Shown here: positions 22,180-34,400 of the stretch, in pieces
How positions within the stretch are numbered: position 1 is the stretch's first letter
Layout: each line of letters starts with the position of its first letter
Assembly: GCA_033980235.1 (NCBI GenBank)
Contig: CM067075.1
Span: 10,446,608 to 10,510,607, forward strand
From: Diadema setosum
Lineage: Eukaryota > Echinodermata > Echinoidea > Diadematoida > Diadematidae
DNA length: 64,000 bases
Direction of reading: 5' to 3'
Notes under the pieces: model-generated
The model's database searches: none
What the model saw: only the letters and a program-made list of their open reading frames with translations
Told to the model about the DNA's origin: nothing
Program-made: the position numbers and the translations under genes

Positions 22180-22804
22180 ATGGATTTAGGTGAGACACCA
22201 GGAAGTGCAAGGCTGGACCCAGGTCCAGGGACAGCGTCCACCAAGAGGTCACGCATCCAGGATCAAGCGGTCAGCAGCAGTGAGGATGACGAGACCGTCC
22301 TCATGCAGCAGCGCCACGCCATGGCTGTTCTCGCGCTCATGCGCAGCATGCACGAGCAGCAGCAGCTCTGCGATGTTACCCTGTCCGTGGAGGACAAGCT
22401 CATCCCGGCCCACCGCCTGGTCCTGTCCGCCTTCAGCCCGTACTTCCACGCCATGTTCACCTGCAAATTGCGCGAGTCCACCGCGGAAGTCGTGACGCTG
22501 CGGGGCATGAACGGGGACGCCGTGGAGGCGATCGTGAACTTTGCCTACCGCGCCACCATCGACATCGACGAGGACAATGTTCAGAGCGTCTTGAGCAACG
22601 CAAGCGTCTTGCAGATTGAACCTGTCATTAATCTCTGTTGTGAGTTCCTAAAGACCCAGCTGCATCCAACAAACTGTCTCGGGATCAGAAACTTTGCCGT
22701 CCTCCATGGATGCTTTGATCTAAAGGAAGCAGCCGATGCGTTTGTGCAGCAGAATTTCACAAAAGTTGTTGCCCATGAGGAATTTTTACAGCTCAGTAGT
22801 AAAG
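22180..22804 (+). CDS. Kelch-like gene, coding exon 1 (leader, BTB, start of BACK)
   Basis: Encodes residues 1-208 and the first base of codon 209. The donor is AAAG|GTAAAA. GC and CpG content rise sharply at 22180-22630 compared with both flanks. A likely acceptor (TTTCTTACCAG) lies about 55 bases upstream of the ATG, consistent with a spliced 5' UTR. Confidence 0.9.
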
Positions 22805-24313
22805 GTAAAACAGTCTTTATAAGTCAAAAAATTGTCTAACGTAGTCTGCAGTATATTGTTCTGTATGAAAGGGGGCTGTGAGAACCACCACGTAGTGAAA
22901 AAACAGAATTAGTGAAAAATATGTTAATAGAAGTTGGACAAACAAGAACAGTTTATTTAAATAGTATTAAAGTTTCATGCAAGGAAGTTTTCCAACAATA
23001 GTAATAAATTCGCTCAAGTCACTTATAAAATGCAAATAAAATGGGATTGCTTATTTGATGGTTTTAAATGTCACTTCCTTAGGTATTTCCTTTGCCAGAA
23101 GACCACAGCTCAGAATATTCCAACAACATGTTTTTGCCAAAATGCCAAAGAGTGAAAAGAGTTTTCTTCATTTTCACATAAAGTCTTCACTTGAATACTT
23201 TACACATGGGTATGCATTGTATGCCCTACAATGTATGTGAGCACCATCAGTCAGAAAGAAGAATACTTGTATTTCAAACTCCTAGTGAACACTATGCTAG
23301 ATGAAAAATTAATTGCTGACATAACGCACACCATGTCAGGATTTTCTGAAAACTAACATGACTTCACTCATTTTCATGGCAGTAGGTTGCTATGAGTTTA
23401 ATGCTGTATTCTTTCCTTCTGATATTCAGTAATCTGCTTTCAGAGAAAAAAAATGACTATGCAGCTTTAGAAATATTCAGTGTTTGTTTCACAATCACAT
23501 GAAAAGAAGTAATGTATGTATACATGATTTGATGTAATATCTCAGACAAAGTGATTTAAGTAATGCATCAAATTCAAAGTTAAGAAAAAGACACAAACAT
23601 CTCAAGACATTGTCCATCACTTCTACGCTTTGTGTAATGACAATATGCTGCAACTGGATATGTATTGTATTTAGTTTTTTTTTCTTCACATTTTATTATT
23701 GTATGCTTCTGGCAGGGTCATAAATTTGTGTGATATATATGCTGGTTCTTGCTTACCTGCACAGAATCTTTACACTCATTACATGCGCTACCTGAAGTGT
23801 GTTACATTGGATCAGATAAAGTCCTTGAAAGCCTCTTGTGGTTGAGGGATCATGTCACTGAAGAAAGATGTTAGGTGCCATATTTAGTTTGAGCGTATTT
23901 GTGCTTTGTTCACCCATCGACACCTGTAGGTACATGTACATTTGTACCTGTAAACGCCTGTCAATAGAAATTACCTACATGTAATCCCCCAATCCTTCTT
24001 GTGTCACCATATCACCATTGCTTACCTCTTGGACTGAGGCACCATACAGCATGTGTGCTTTGTAGGATTGTTAATTTTATCTACACCAGGGTTCCCCTTT
24101 CAAAAAACTTGTTATCAGTAACAACTGCCGCATTTCTATGACAAACTTGCTCTCGGCCAATCGCATGCAGGGATATCAGTAGCTTATAACAACTATCGTA
24201 ACTTGTTACATGTTCTGATAACAAGTTTTATGAAATGGGACCCAGGTCAAGTGTGGATTTATTACTGGATACTAATGGAAATATAGCACAAAACAGGGCC
24301 GCAGGACATTAGT

Positions 24314-24352
<39 letters not shown>

Positions 24353-25385
24353 TGGGGGGGGGGGCAGTCAATGGTCAAAGTTACCATTTCCAGCAAGCTG
24401 TGGTTTAAAGCCATAGTAAAGCTATGAAAGTACACAAATTAAAATTTACGTTGAGAATTGACAGTGGCATCTATAGTTCTCCACTATGCGCCTTGTGTGA
24501 TAAGATATCTGTAGTCAAGCTGTAATCTACATTTAGTGTAGTTATAAATTCTTGTCATCTGACATACTGTATTTTAAATCCAGCAGCCTACAATATTTTT
24601 TTATGTTATATTCAATCCCCTCGCTTATTTTAAATTGAAAGTTATTAAAGGTACAATACATGAATGCTTGAGGTCATATTTATTTTGTGTAGAACAAACT
24701 TCTCAATGGAGCAAAATTATTGTGTTTTACTTGTTGTTTGACAAGTGGCATAAAATCACTGATATAATGATAAAACAGGGTGTCATGGTCCCAAGGACTT
24801 CCTGTTATTTTTTACTTGTATCTGATAGAATAAGAGACAGTTTTATGAATTCAACCTACACACTTCCCTCACTGACCCTCAGATGCCCCCCCCCCAGAAC
24901 CCCCCAAAATTTGTTGCATTGGTGTAACCTGCTCTACCCTAAAAATATTCCCGACCCTATGTTGCTATTTTTTTTTCATTGCTATCGATATTGTGCATGA
25001 TCATTCTGCCTTCGTGATCAAATTTGCTGATGAGAAAACTCAGAAGTGTTGCTGACACTACTTGGAAAGAGTTTTGACATTTTAAAACTTTGTTGGTTTG
25101 TGAGGATGCCCAATGCCCCTTTACTAACTGAAAGACAGTCCATACATGTGTTGCAGCATATCTTGCTCAATTAAATCCATGGTGCATAGCACAGGCATGC
25201 TCTATCCAGCTAGCTGCTGTAGCTATGCTATGTGCTAGTTCCGGGAGCTAAAACCACCTGGCAGCTATGTAATAATAATAATAATAATGATGATGATGAT
25301 GATGATGATGGTGATGATGGTGATTATGGTGATGATGGTGATGATGGTGATGATGGTGATGATGGTGATGGTGATGATGATAATA

Positions 25386-25437
<52 letters not shown>

Positions 25438-28400
25438 GTTTGTATAGCCCATTTTCCATAAACATTACACATTCAAGTGTGCTTTACCATGGGATTATTA
25501 ACATTAATGAAACAAATGAGTTTCATACCTCAACATGTTGTCATGCAGTGTGAATGTCACGGTAAAGTTTGGCCTAAAACTCTGTTCAGTGTTCTCCGAA
25601 AGTTCAGCATTAGTTATGTATGTAATTGGTGAAGTACAATTTGTAGTGCAGACAAAGTATAAACCAACAACAGTTCAATACAGCTGTATATGGTTGACAA
25701 AAATGAAAGCAACCACCCCCCCCCCCAAAAAAAAGTGCTCCACTTGCCCTAATTTTCAGTAACTTGTTTACTCCATTACAAAAATTTGCATTTTTTTTTA
25801 ATTTTTGCCCAATATTTCGTGCAGACCTCATTACCCTGATTGAGAAGGACAGCCTCAATATTGCCAAAGAGGAAGAGGTTTACCTTGCTGTCATGTGCTG
25901 GCTGCGGCACGACCTCGCTGCCCGCCGCACCCACATCGCCGACATCTTCGAGCACGTGCGCCTCCCGCTCCTTGCTTGGGAGTTCCTCAATTCCCGCGTC
26001 ATCGAGGAGGAGGTGCTGATGGAGGAGGAGAGGTTCCGGAAGTTTGTGGACGAGGCGCGCCGCTACCATGGCAGCAAGTTCTACCCCGGGCTGCACTGGG
26101 AGGTCAGCATGCGGACTGTGCCGCGACACTCCTGCAGCCGGGCGCAGTTCATCTATGTTGTTGGTGAGACCTTTCTCTTCTTGACTTGTAAAATAAGCAT
26201 TAAAGCTACAATGCAATTCTCTCTGTTGTGTAGTTGAAAAAGCGGAGTCACATGCACACTTGAGAAAGCTTCTAATGATCTATAAGTCATCTTGCAATAA
26301 AAATACTGTTTAATTACTGATGTACACTTGTGAACAGTGGTTGTGCAGAGGGTCAGTGTACATTTGTTCATTTGTTTGTTTGTTTGCTTTTCATTTGCTT
26401 GTTTGCTTGTATAATAGTTTTATCTAAATTTATATACTGTCATCATTGTAAAGGATGCAGCCATACTTTTATGTAGTGATTGGTCTGAAGTCCTGAATGT
26501 CTCAAGTGATTTTTTTTTTTTTTTTTTTTACTCATTCCTTTTATGTACATGTGCATCGTATAATGCATATATTGTACTCTTTAGGCTGGACCAGATCTAT
26601 GGCATTGCATTTCCCCTGGGTACATCCTGTTTGTGAGGTCTAACTTCATTCTGATTAAAAGCCCAATTTTAGTCTGACACCCACATACACAGATTAAACA
26701 CACAGATTATTAGAGAAGTCGATAGACAACCTTTCGATATTTCTGGTGTTTATTCCCTGTGGCTTGTCCATCATACAGTGTACATGATCACTTGTTGCAA
26801 TGCAATAAATGCAGAGAAGTACATGTATTACATATTACCTCATCCCTTTATTTTCACCTGGGATCATCTCTTGTTGTGGTTCTTGAGTGTAAATTTTGCC
26901 AGTCACATACTCGCCTTTATGCAGCTTTCAATTGCAAAATATAACGCTTGAGAAATACTACATTTTGTATGTCAGCGTATTACAGCCATTGGTCCTTGAT
27001 AGGATTCTAACAACAACAACAACAAGAAAATTCCATTGATGTTGAATATATTGGGTATATATGGCAAAAAATGGCATGCTCATTTTGTGTTAAATTCAGA
27101 CAAAAAAAAGCTGAGGACTTTTTCAAAGACTATTATTGCTTATGATAAATGGACAAATTTCATATGATGCATGCACAATTTCAGTTTCATTTTCATACAG
27201 AAGACGCACAACTCCCCCATCTCCAGTTCACCTGTCACTAGGCCCCGAAATCTCATTGCCTGGCTTGGTTGTATTTTGCATTTAATAGTTACACATGACT
27301 TGTCACCAGGGTGAGGAAGTCTCCTTGCATGCTTTATTGTCTTTTTGTGTAACTTATTATGAGTTGTCAAATTTAGGTGTGATTTATGGGGAACATCAAG
27401 TGTCTGTTGTAGTCATTACAAGTTTCCAGCAGATATATCAAATTCTACACTCTTGCATCATCAATTCATGTCACTTTTTTTTTTCCAGTATTACTGATAT
27501 TTTTGGGGGGTAACGTTATTGCTAGTCTTTTTTGCAGCATTATTGTTACTTTATTCATATTTTTGCAGCATTACTGTTACTTTTTGTGCAGTATTTTGAG
27601 CTGTTGCTTGCCAAAAATACTGCATAATTTCAATAAAAGAAAATATGTCTTTTAATTACTTTATTAATGTGTTTGTTGCACTGATAGGTAAAACTACTGT
27701 TTTTCAACCAGAAATATGCCTATCCAGCCCTCATTTATAATACTGTAAAGCTAGGGTTGGCATCCTTGGTGTTCCTTTTCGTTAAAGGGAATGGCTAGTA
27801 ACTGATCAGTGGGAATCAGTGGGAATGCTGGAGGATGATTGTTCCAATCCTTGTGGGATTCATTTAAGAGTACATCTGTATTATATATGGCCCGTTTCAT
27901 GGTTAGGCGCCACTTTTCATTTTTTTCAGTTTTCAGTCTACTACACAGAATAAGAGTAGATTCATGAAATGTTTTGATATGCATATGTTAGACCCCCATG
28001 GGGTCTACCTCCCATAGCATAACGAAAATGCAACTCCAAAGCATTTGCTCACAGTGAGGCAAGATGTGCCCAAATCGGACCCACTGTGTGTCAACCTGGC
28101 AAACATCCCTTTTTTGCAAACTTTGCCATTCTGTATCATATCTAGCTATGAGTTAAGTGAACATATCTATGTTAAGTGTATGAGTAGCCATAATGAATCA
28201 TATCAGAGTTAAAAAGTTTGAACTCCTTTTTGTTACATTTTTTCCACCCCAAAATTCTCTTGGCGGATGTGACATTGTCCGTTCACATTTAATCATCTGC
28301 TTATATGGGTTGTGTAAGTAAAGAAAACAAAAGCAAGTCTCAGGAAAATAATGTAAAAGTAAAGTATAGCTTTGTATGAGTGACTGTAGAAAGTTTGTTT

Positions 28401-31400
28401 GTGCTTCAGTTCCATCTGATGAAATGACAGTAATTTGAAAACAAAATTTAAATGTCCGTTCACATTTTTGTCACATCCACCTAGATTTTATAAATCTATA
28501 ACTTTTTAATGGTTTAGATTATTTCTAAAATTTTTGCATAAATCAATGATACACAGTTGGGTGGCTATCCCTCTGAAACAATTTAGGATTTGAAATTCAA
28601 ATGCTTTTTTTATTTCACAAAACATGGTGTCCGTTCACACATGTCACATCCACCAGCCTTTCTTGTCAGAAACACATTTTGGTGTGCATCTCAGTAAATA
28701 CTGGTCCAATTAACTTTAAATCTCAACACATTTTAGACTCTTTAGTAACCTTACAAATGCCACTGATTTTGAGATTACTATGAAACTAAAAATTTGAAAA
28801 ACTTAAAAAATATGTGAAATGCCCTGGTGGATGTGACAATTTAAGATGTGAACGGACATTTCCGTGAATATCAAGTAAAATCTAGGGACAACTTATTTTT
28901 GGGGGGACAAAATATGTTTAGATTTAAAAAACATGTCTTTCCCAAGATATCTAGCTATCAGACACCCACTTTTATACCACATTCACTATAATTTTACATT
29001 AGAATACTTGTTCACAGTGAGGATGTAGTATGATTTTGTCACTGTGACTGTGAAAACTGATGTTCTACATATTCTAATCAATTTTCCAGATAATTATTCT
29101 CAAAAAGGCAAAAGAATATAAATGTTGTTTAATTACATTGATTAGACCTCTCCTGTATACTGTATTTAATAAGTTTAAAAGTGATTGAATATGTGGTGGA
29201 TGTGACATTTTGGGGTGTGAACGGACACACAGTATATCTCCCCAACGCACAGCATTTTTCAGCATTAGTTCCCAATGCTTCACGCAGCATCAAGACTTGA
29301 ACACAGTGTGAAATGATCCACAACCATTGGAATGGTTAACTTAGATTGAGGGGTGAAAAAAAAAAGTTAAATTGATTTATATATCACTTTACTGCAACTG
29401 ATTGAAAATTGCCCTTCAACATAAGTAAGCACCAGTTATGCAGTGTTCTAGTAGTAGCCATGACAAAAAATAATGGGCATTCAACTTGGGTCAGATTTAA
29501 ACCAGCTATATCTCCTGATGTTTAGTTTCCAGTGAAGGTACTGTGAAGGTGATTCACAGAGATAATGGTATGGGTCCATCTCACTGAAGGGGTCCGTTTA
29601 ACCCCACTTTCCAATGCATTTTTAGAAAGAAAGAATTCTTGCATCAGCGTAGTTATTCAGTGTTTTAGGAGTATAACCAAATGTGTGATGAAAAAATCAT
29701 GGCCATATGATACTCAAGCTGGATTTAAATCGACCATGTCCTGATTACCAGACTGGCGTCATATCCACTAGACTACCAAGCTTCCGCTACAGAGCCCGTG
29801 CTAGTTCTACAATGTACATGTATGTGATCCTGTGCAGTAGATACTGTGTATTTACCTGGTATTCAAATAAATGAATTCTTACATCAAGTTGTTTTTAAGT
29901 GGAGCTGATTGACAAATTGACCCTTGTCGATGTACAATAAGCACCAATTATTCAGTGTTTATAGTTGTAGTCCTAATAAAAAATCATGGGCATACAACTC
30001 TGGAACCAACAAGCTCCTGATTATTAGGCAGGCATTGTAATTCATATCCACTAAACTGCCTCAACCCCAACAGCCAACCAGTGCTCCTTCCAATTCTTTT
30101 TAGCAGAGGGTAAGTCAATATTTATGCAAATGAATAAACCCTTGTATCAAGTTGTTTTTATTGCAACTGACTGACAAATTGCCCGTTGTTGACAAAAATT
30201 AGCATTATTCAGTATTTGCCATGATTTAAAAAAAAAAAAAACACTTGCTGTATGTGCTTCACAAGATTACATGTTATAGCCAGCTATCAAAAGCTCATTA
30301 CATGTAGGGTTGTTCATTATTCCCAATGTTTGTTATTCTGAAACACACAAATTCCCTTAACTTACAGGTTCCTTCAGCGAAAAAATGAGAGAGGGTTTAT
30401 TTTTCTGAGGCTTTGTAAATCCAAGAATTAGATAAAGGTCATTATTCCAAAGGTTCATATTAAAATCCAAATATGAAATAAGGCATGTTATTCTGAAGGT
30501 TTGTTCATCTGAAGGTGTAACAAGTTTTGTTAACCCTAAATTATTATTTTTTAATCTGAATACATAATGATACTCATAAAGCAAAAAGGGAAATAAAGTT
30601 TGTTATTTCCACAAAAAAAAAAAAAATGAATGGTCTTCAATTGACAAAGAATGGCTTATCCTGGTGATGATGTAGGAGAGGTGGAAGAGTGGTATATGGA
30701 TGAGGAGGAGAAAATGCTTCTTTTTACAGAACACAAACTATACAAATAAAGATTTCATTTTGTCAATATGTAGGGCCTATGTATACCCTGTGCATTAACA
30801 TACTAACAGTGGTGCTTCAATATCAACAAACTATGGCAAATTAGAAATGTGATTTTTAACTGACATGATAAAGTTTATGGGTGGAATCCTGGTAGGTGAC
30901 ATATGCGAGAGTTATTGTAGCTTTTGCCTGTGCTGTAGATTTACAATGCATAATGCACACAGGGTCATGACCACATAATCTGCATTTTTTGTTATTATCA
31001 TTGAGGATTGGTCTTTATACCAGGTTTTCACTTTTAAAGTTTGTCATCGGCAGAAACTCACATTACTTGTACCTTTTCTTTTCGATACCCTGGGAAAACA
31101 CTTAACTGCACATTGGGGATTTTGATCACAATAAAAATGTCACATTCACCATGTTGGATATCATTTACTGTGAGAAAAATTGAGTGCATAATTGCTCTAT
31201 CAGAAACATTATGTATGACTTCATTGGTTAAAGAGTAAGGATGTCATTACTATGTTGATGAATTTATTGTTTTATTAATATGCAGTTCACATACAGTAAA
31301 TTGAAGGTAAAAAAAATGTCTGTTCACATTTGATTTTGTCACATCTGCACCAAGGAGTTTCAGGCATTCATACATTGAAACTTGGGAATACCACTGTATG

Positions 31401-34400
31401 TGGACCCTTGTGAGCAGTGATTTGCATTCTAAAATGTGGTTTTTCTATGTGGTTCTTCCAAGTAGGATTACTGTTTACAGTTACCAGTTTATGATAAAGA
31501 AAGATTAAAATTCGGAATTCTGTTCACAATTTTGGCATCACATCCCCTGTGTTGGATCCCATTTACTCTAAGAGAATTAAGTGAACAGTACAATTAACAG
31601 TGTACATGTATGTCTGCAAAAGGACCTAAAAAATACTTTGGTCATTCAGTGCATGTGAGCCAATAGAAATGTTAGTAATGATTTCAACTATTACTATTAA
31701 GTATAAATTGAAGAAAAGTAAAAACGTCCATTCACATCTCCAATCCGTCACATCCACCACTTATAAGGAATTTCAGGCATTCATAACTTTTACAGGACAT
31801 GGAACCTTGTCAGCAGTGACTTGTACTTTGAATACAGCATTCTTGATGGTACTGCATGCATTGTAATCATTGGTTGCAATGCAAAGTGTGTGCAGGAAAA
31901 CAAAATAAGGCAATTGGTGTTCCGTTCACATGTCACATCCACTGTGTTGGATATTACTGATATTATTTATGCTGACAAAAAAAAAAGAAGCTTTCTTGTG
32001 AAACATAATTTGTTTCTTACTGTAAACTGACTTGTGCTGACTGTTCATTCGGTAATCACTTGGCTTATTTCTTTTGTTTATTGCTCAAGGTGTAAAATGT
32101 CCGTTCACATCTGTTTTTGTCACATCCACCCATCCTCCAGCTGAAATTTTAAATGTAAAGGTTGGACACTCACAATGTTAATATTAGGTGTGTGTATGTC
32201 CCCCAACATAAGCATTATCTCCATGAAATATTACACATCCTGAATGAGGAAGTGTAAAACAAGAGAAGCTTTTTGAAGTCATTTACTCTATTTCACACCA
32301 TATTTTCCCTTCAAAGCGGTACAATTTTCCAATAAAATCCAAATAAGAACACAAAATCTGGCACGAAGTTTGCTTAAATATCACTTAATCATGTTACAGT
32401 ATCAAATTACCTGTTGGACACAAAGTGTGTCAGCTCTGTCCATGGTATCATAGTGTTATCTTTCAGCAAAATTACCTTTATCTCCTATAGAACCATTCAT
32501 AATATCAGATATTGTAATAATAATTAAGCTCTGGCATTACATTTTCCATTAAATTCACATTCTTAGGAATAAAAAATCAAGACATTCCATCTCTTAAAGA
32601 GAACTTGAAATTTTGACCCCTAGGTTGACAAAAAGTGGCGCCTAACCGTGAAACGGGCCATATCTACTGTTGTGTGAAAATTATTTGCTTCAGAATGGTC
32701 TCATATTCAAGTAATGTGCCGTTTAATGTTTCTAGGTTAGCGTGCCTGGTATAGTGACGGGGCATTAATCTGCACATTACTTGAATTATGAGACCGTTCT
32801 GAAGCAAATAATTTTCACACAACAGTAGATATATAATGTGCTCTTAACAAGGATTCCCACTGATCGGTTACTAGCCATCCCCTTTAAAAGTGTTTTGTCC
32901 GTGCAAGAAATCTCCAATACCAATCAAATTCGATACAAAATGAATATCAGTATTGGAATTTGTAATTCTGCTGGAGTGGCTCATACTGTGAAAGTGACTG
33001 TATAAAGGCAGATGACGTGATAAATAGGGGTCATTACAAGGGACTGCTTTCTCTGATGTGTTTCTGATTGTTGGACACATTTTCGTCAAATTACACTTGT
33101 ACTTGGAACTTTGATAGCGTTTATGTTCTGGGGATTGAAATACTCGCTTAAATACTAAAAGATTCATGTTTACAATTTCAACAAGGCCTGACAGAAGATC
33201 TTCATATTTCATATTTGCAGTGGAGCACACATCATAACCATTGTAGCTGCATGGTGCATACCGGTACAACCAGCTAGTACATGTACACTGTATGTGAACT
33301 GTATTTCCTTTTTGTACCTCTGCCCAATAGGGAGCGGGGGCATTTTTTAATTTGTACAACCATCCAGCCCAGAGCTTATGATCACTATTTTAAAAGATGT
33401 TTTTCTGAACTTTTGTGGATACTTGTCTCAGGAATCATGTGAAATGAGATACGCTGAGCAGGTTTTTCACAAGTTCTTCACTATTAAAGGTCAATAAATT
33501 GTGACCAAAATGGCATTTTCAGATGGAACTTCAGTTGCAGTGGATTTATTCATTGGTAAAAAGAGTGAAAATGAGACAATTACTAACTGTACCCGAAGTG
33601 ATGTTGTTCAAAGGTCAGTGTACTTAACCTAAAAATGGCATATCCAGTAAATTATTTCCACTGCAGTTTGTAATCTTCACTTTGATGGTTTAGTGGTAAG
33701 GGGAATTTAGTTTCATCACGGTCAAATCGATAGTTTAGAAAGTGTTTAAAGCACTGAAAATAGAGAACTCTGGTCAGCTAATAATGGCAATGCAAAAAAA
33801 CAAGAACAACATACAAAAACACTGGTATGTACTACATTTGTATACAGACAATTTGTGCTATTTGGTGGGCTATTAGTTTACTCTTAGACTGGACGTCAAG
33901 CCAGATGAAAAGGAGAATTACAGTATGGGGGTGGGGGGGAGGGGCTGGGAGAAATAGGTTTCAAAAAGGAAGACTGCTTTCCTCATTTGCTGCGCAATCT
34001 TTGGCTGATGGATAACCCTATTACTAACTGCTGATGGCAAGGTGATCAGCGGTACATGGGAATATCCTCCCACCCCCATGATGAATAGAAATATGTTCGG
34101 TTGCCGTAGTGACCGTTTGTGCGCAGATCATTGCCATCAGTCAGCCTGGAAAGTTGTCGCATCTTTAGGCAGAACATCAGTCTTTGAAGTATTGACATAC
34201 ACTTGTATATTCTAACTGTCATTTGACGCAAGTGAAGCTAATTTATTCAGTTTGCGTGGTCTGCATGTAGGTTATTGACATCAGTCGGGGTATCTTGTGA
34301 GATTTTGATGACGTGGAATATTGTATCTTCAGTGTGAAATGTTGTAAATAGATTTCTCAACTGTACTATTTTTGTGGTGAAAAAGAATTCCACCATATAT

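Larger units (their letters stand above)
22805..25824 (+). other. Kelch-like gene intron (coding intron 1)
   Basis: A 3.0-kb intron with a GTAAAA donor and a TTTCGTGCAG acceptor. It contains a small MITE (24088-24243), a GT microsatellite and a compound trinucleotide array. Confidence 0.8.
28263..32130. repeat. periodic two-part motif TGTCCGTTCACAT ... TGTCACATCCACC
   Basis: Paired copies occur at ~28263 (the two halves head to head), 28453-28481, 28628-28654, 28826-28858 (inverted), 29196-29227 (inverted), 31317-31351, 31519-31547 (decayed), 31725-31758, 31918-31943 and 32098-32130. The half motifs are separated by 0-8 bases in most forward copies. Successive forward copies are 175-213 bases apart. 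The sequence between motifs is only loosely conserved; around 31150-31980 a ~400-bp higher-order repeat can be traced (GTTGGAT and TTTCAGGCATTCAT phrases). Confidence 0.8.
27889..32659. mobile_element. 4.77-kb insertion with 29-bp TIRs, nested in a MITE
   Basis: It begins GGCCCGTTTCATGGTTAGG and ends CCTAACCGTGAAACGGGCC. These 29-bp inverted ends (through GCGCCACTTTT) differ at one position. Short AT-rich ATAT sequences flank both sides. Comparison with the intact MITE at 56055 shows the break lies in its GTATATC spacer. The interior has no transposase-length ORF. It holds about ten copies of a two-part motif (separate entry) and a SINE cluster. The superfamily is uncertain. Confidence 0.75.
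27786..32883. mobile_element. TTAA fold-back MITE (GGCTAGTAACTGATCAGTGG family), split copy
   Basis: The left part is 27786-27888, the right part 32660-32883, with TTAA flanks at 27782-27785 and 32884-32887. Together they match the intact copy at 56055-56411. The two parts are separated by the 4.77-kb insertion 27889-32659. Confidence 0.8.

Noticed and set aside
22190..22508. Overlapping open frames in other frames of the first Kelch-like exon
   Set aside because: Shadows caused by the GC-rich codons of the real BTB frame.
24088..24243. 8-bp target duplication for the small MITE family
   Set aside because: Flanks on the two sides do not match clearly at 24088, 58357 or 63351, so the superfamily is left open.
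25232..25553. Open frames of poly-Asp, poly-Met/Val, poly-His, poly-Ile
   Set aside because: Artefacts of the compound trinucleotide repeat.
29700..29815. tRNA gene candidate on the - strand
   Set aside because: A- and B-box-like sequence is present, but the acceptor stem and anticodon arm do not form and the sequence recurs in diverged copies, so it is SINE-derived.
32871..33359. 162-codon open frame on the - strand in the Kelch-like intron
   Set aside because: Begins inside a MITE end, shows no domain or motif, and no splice partners were found.
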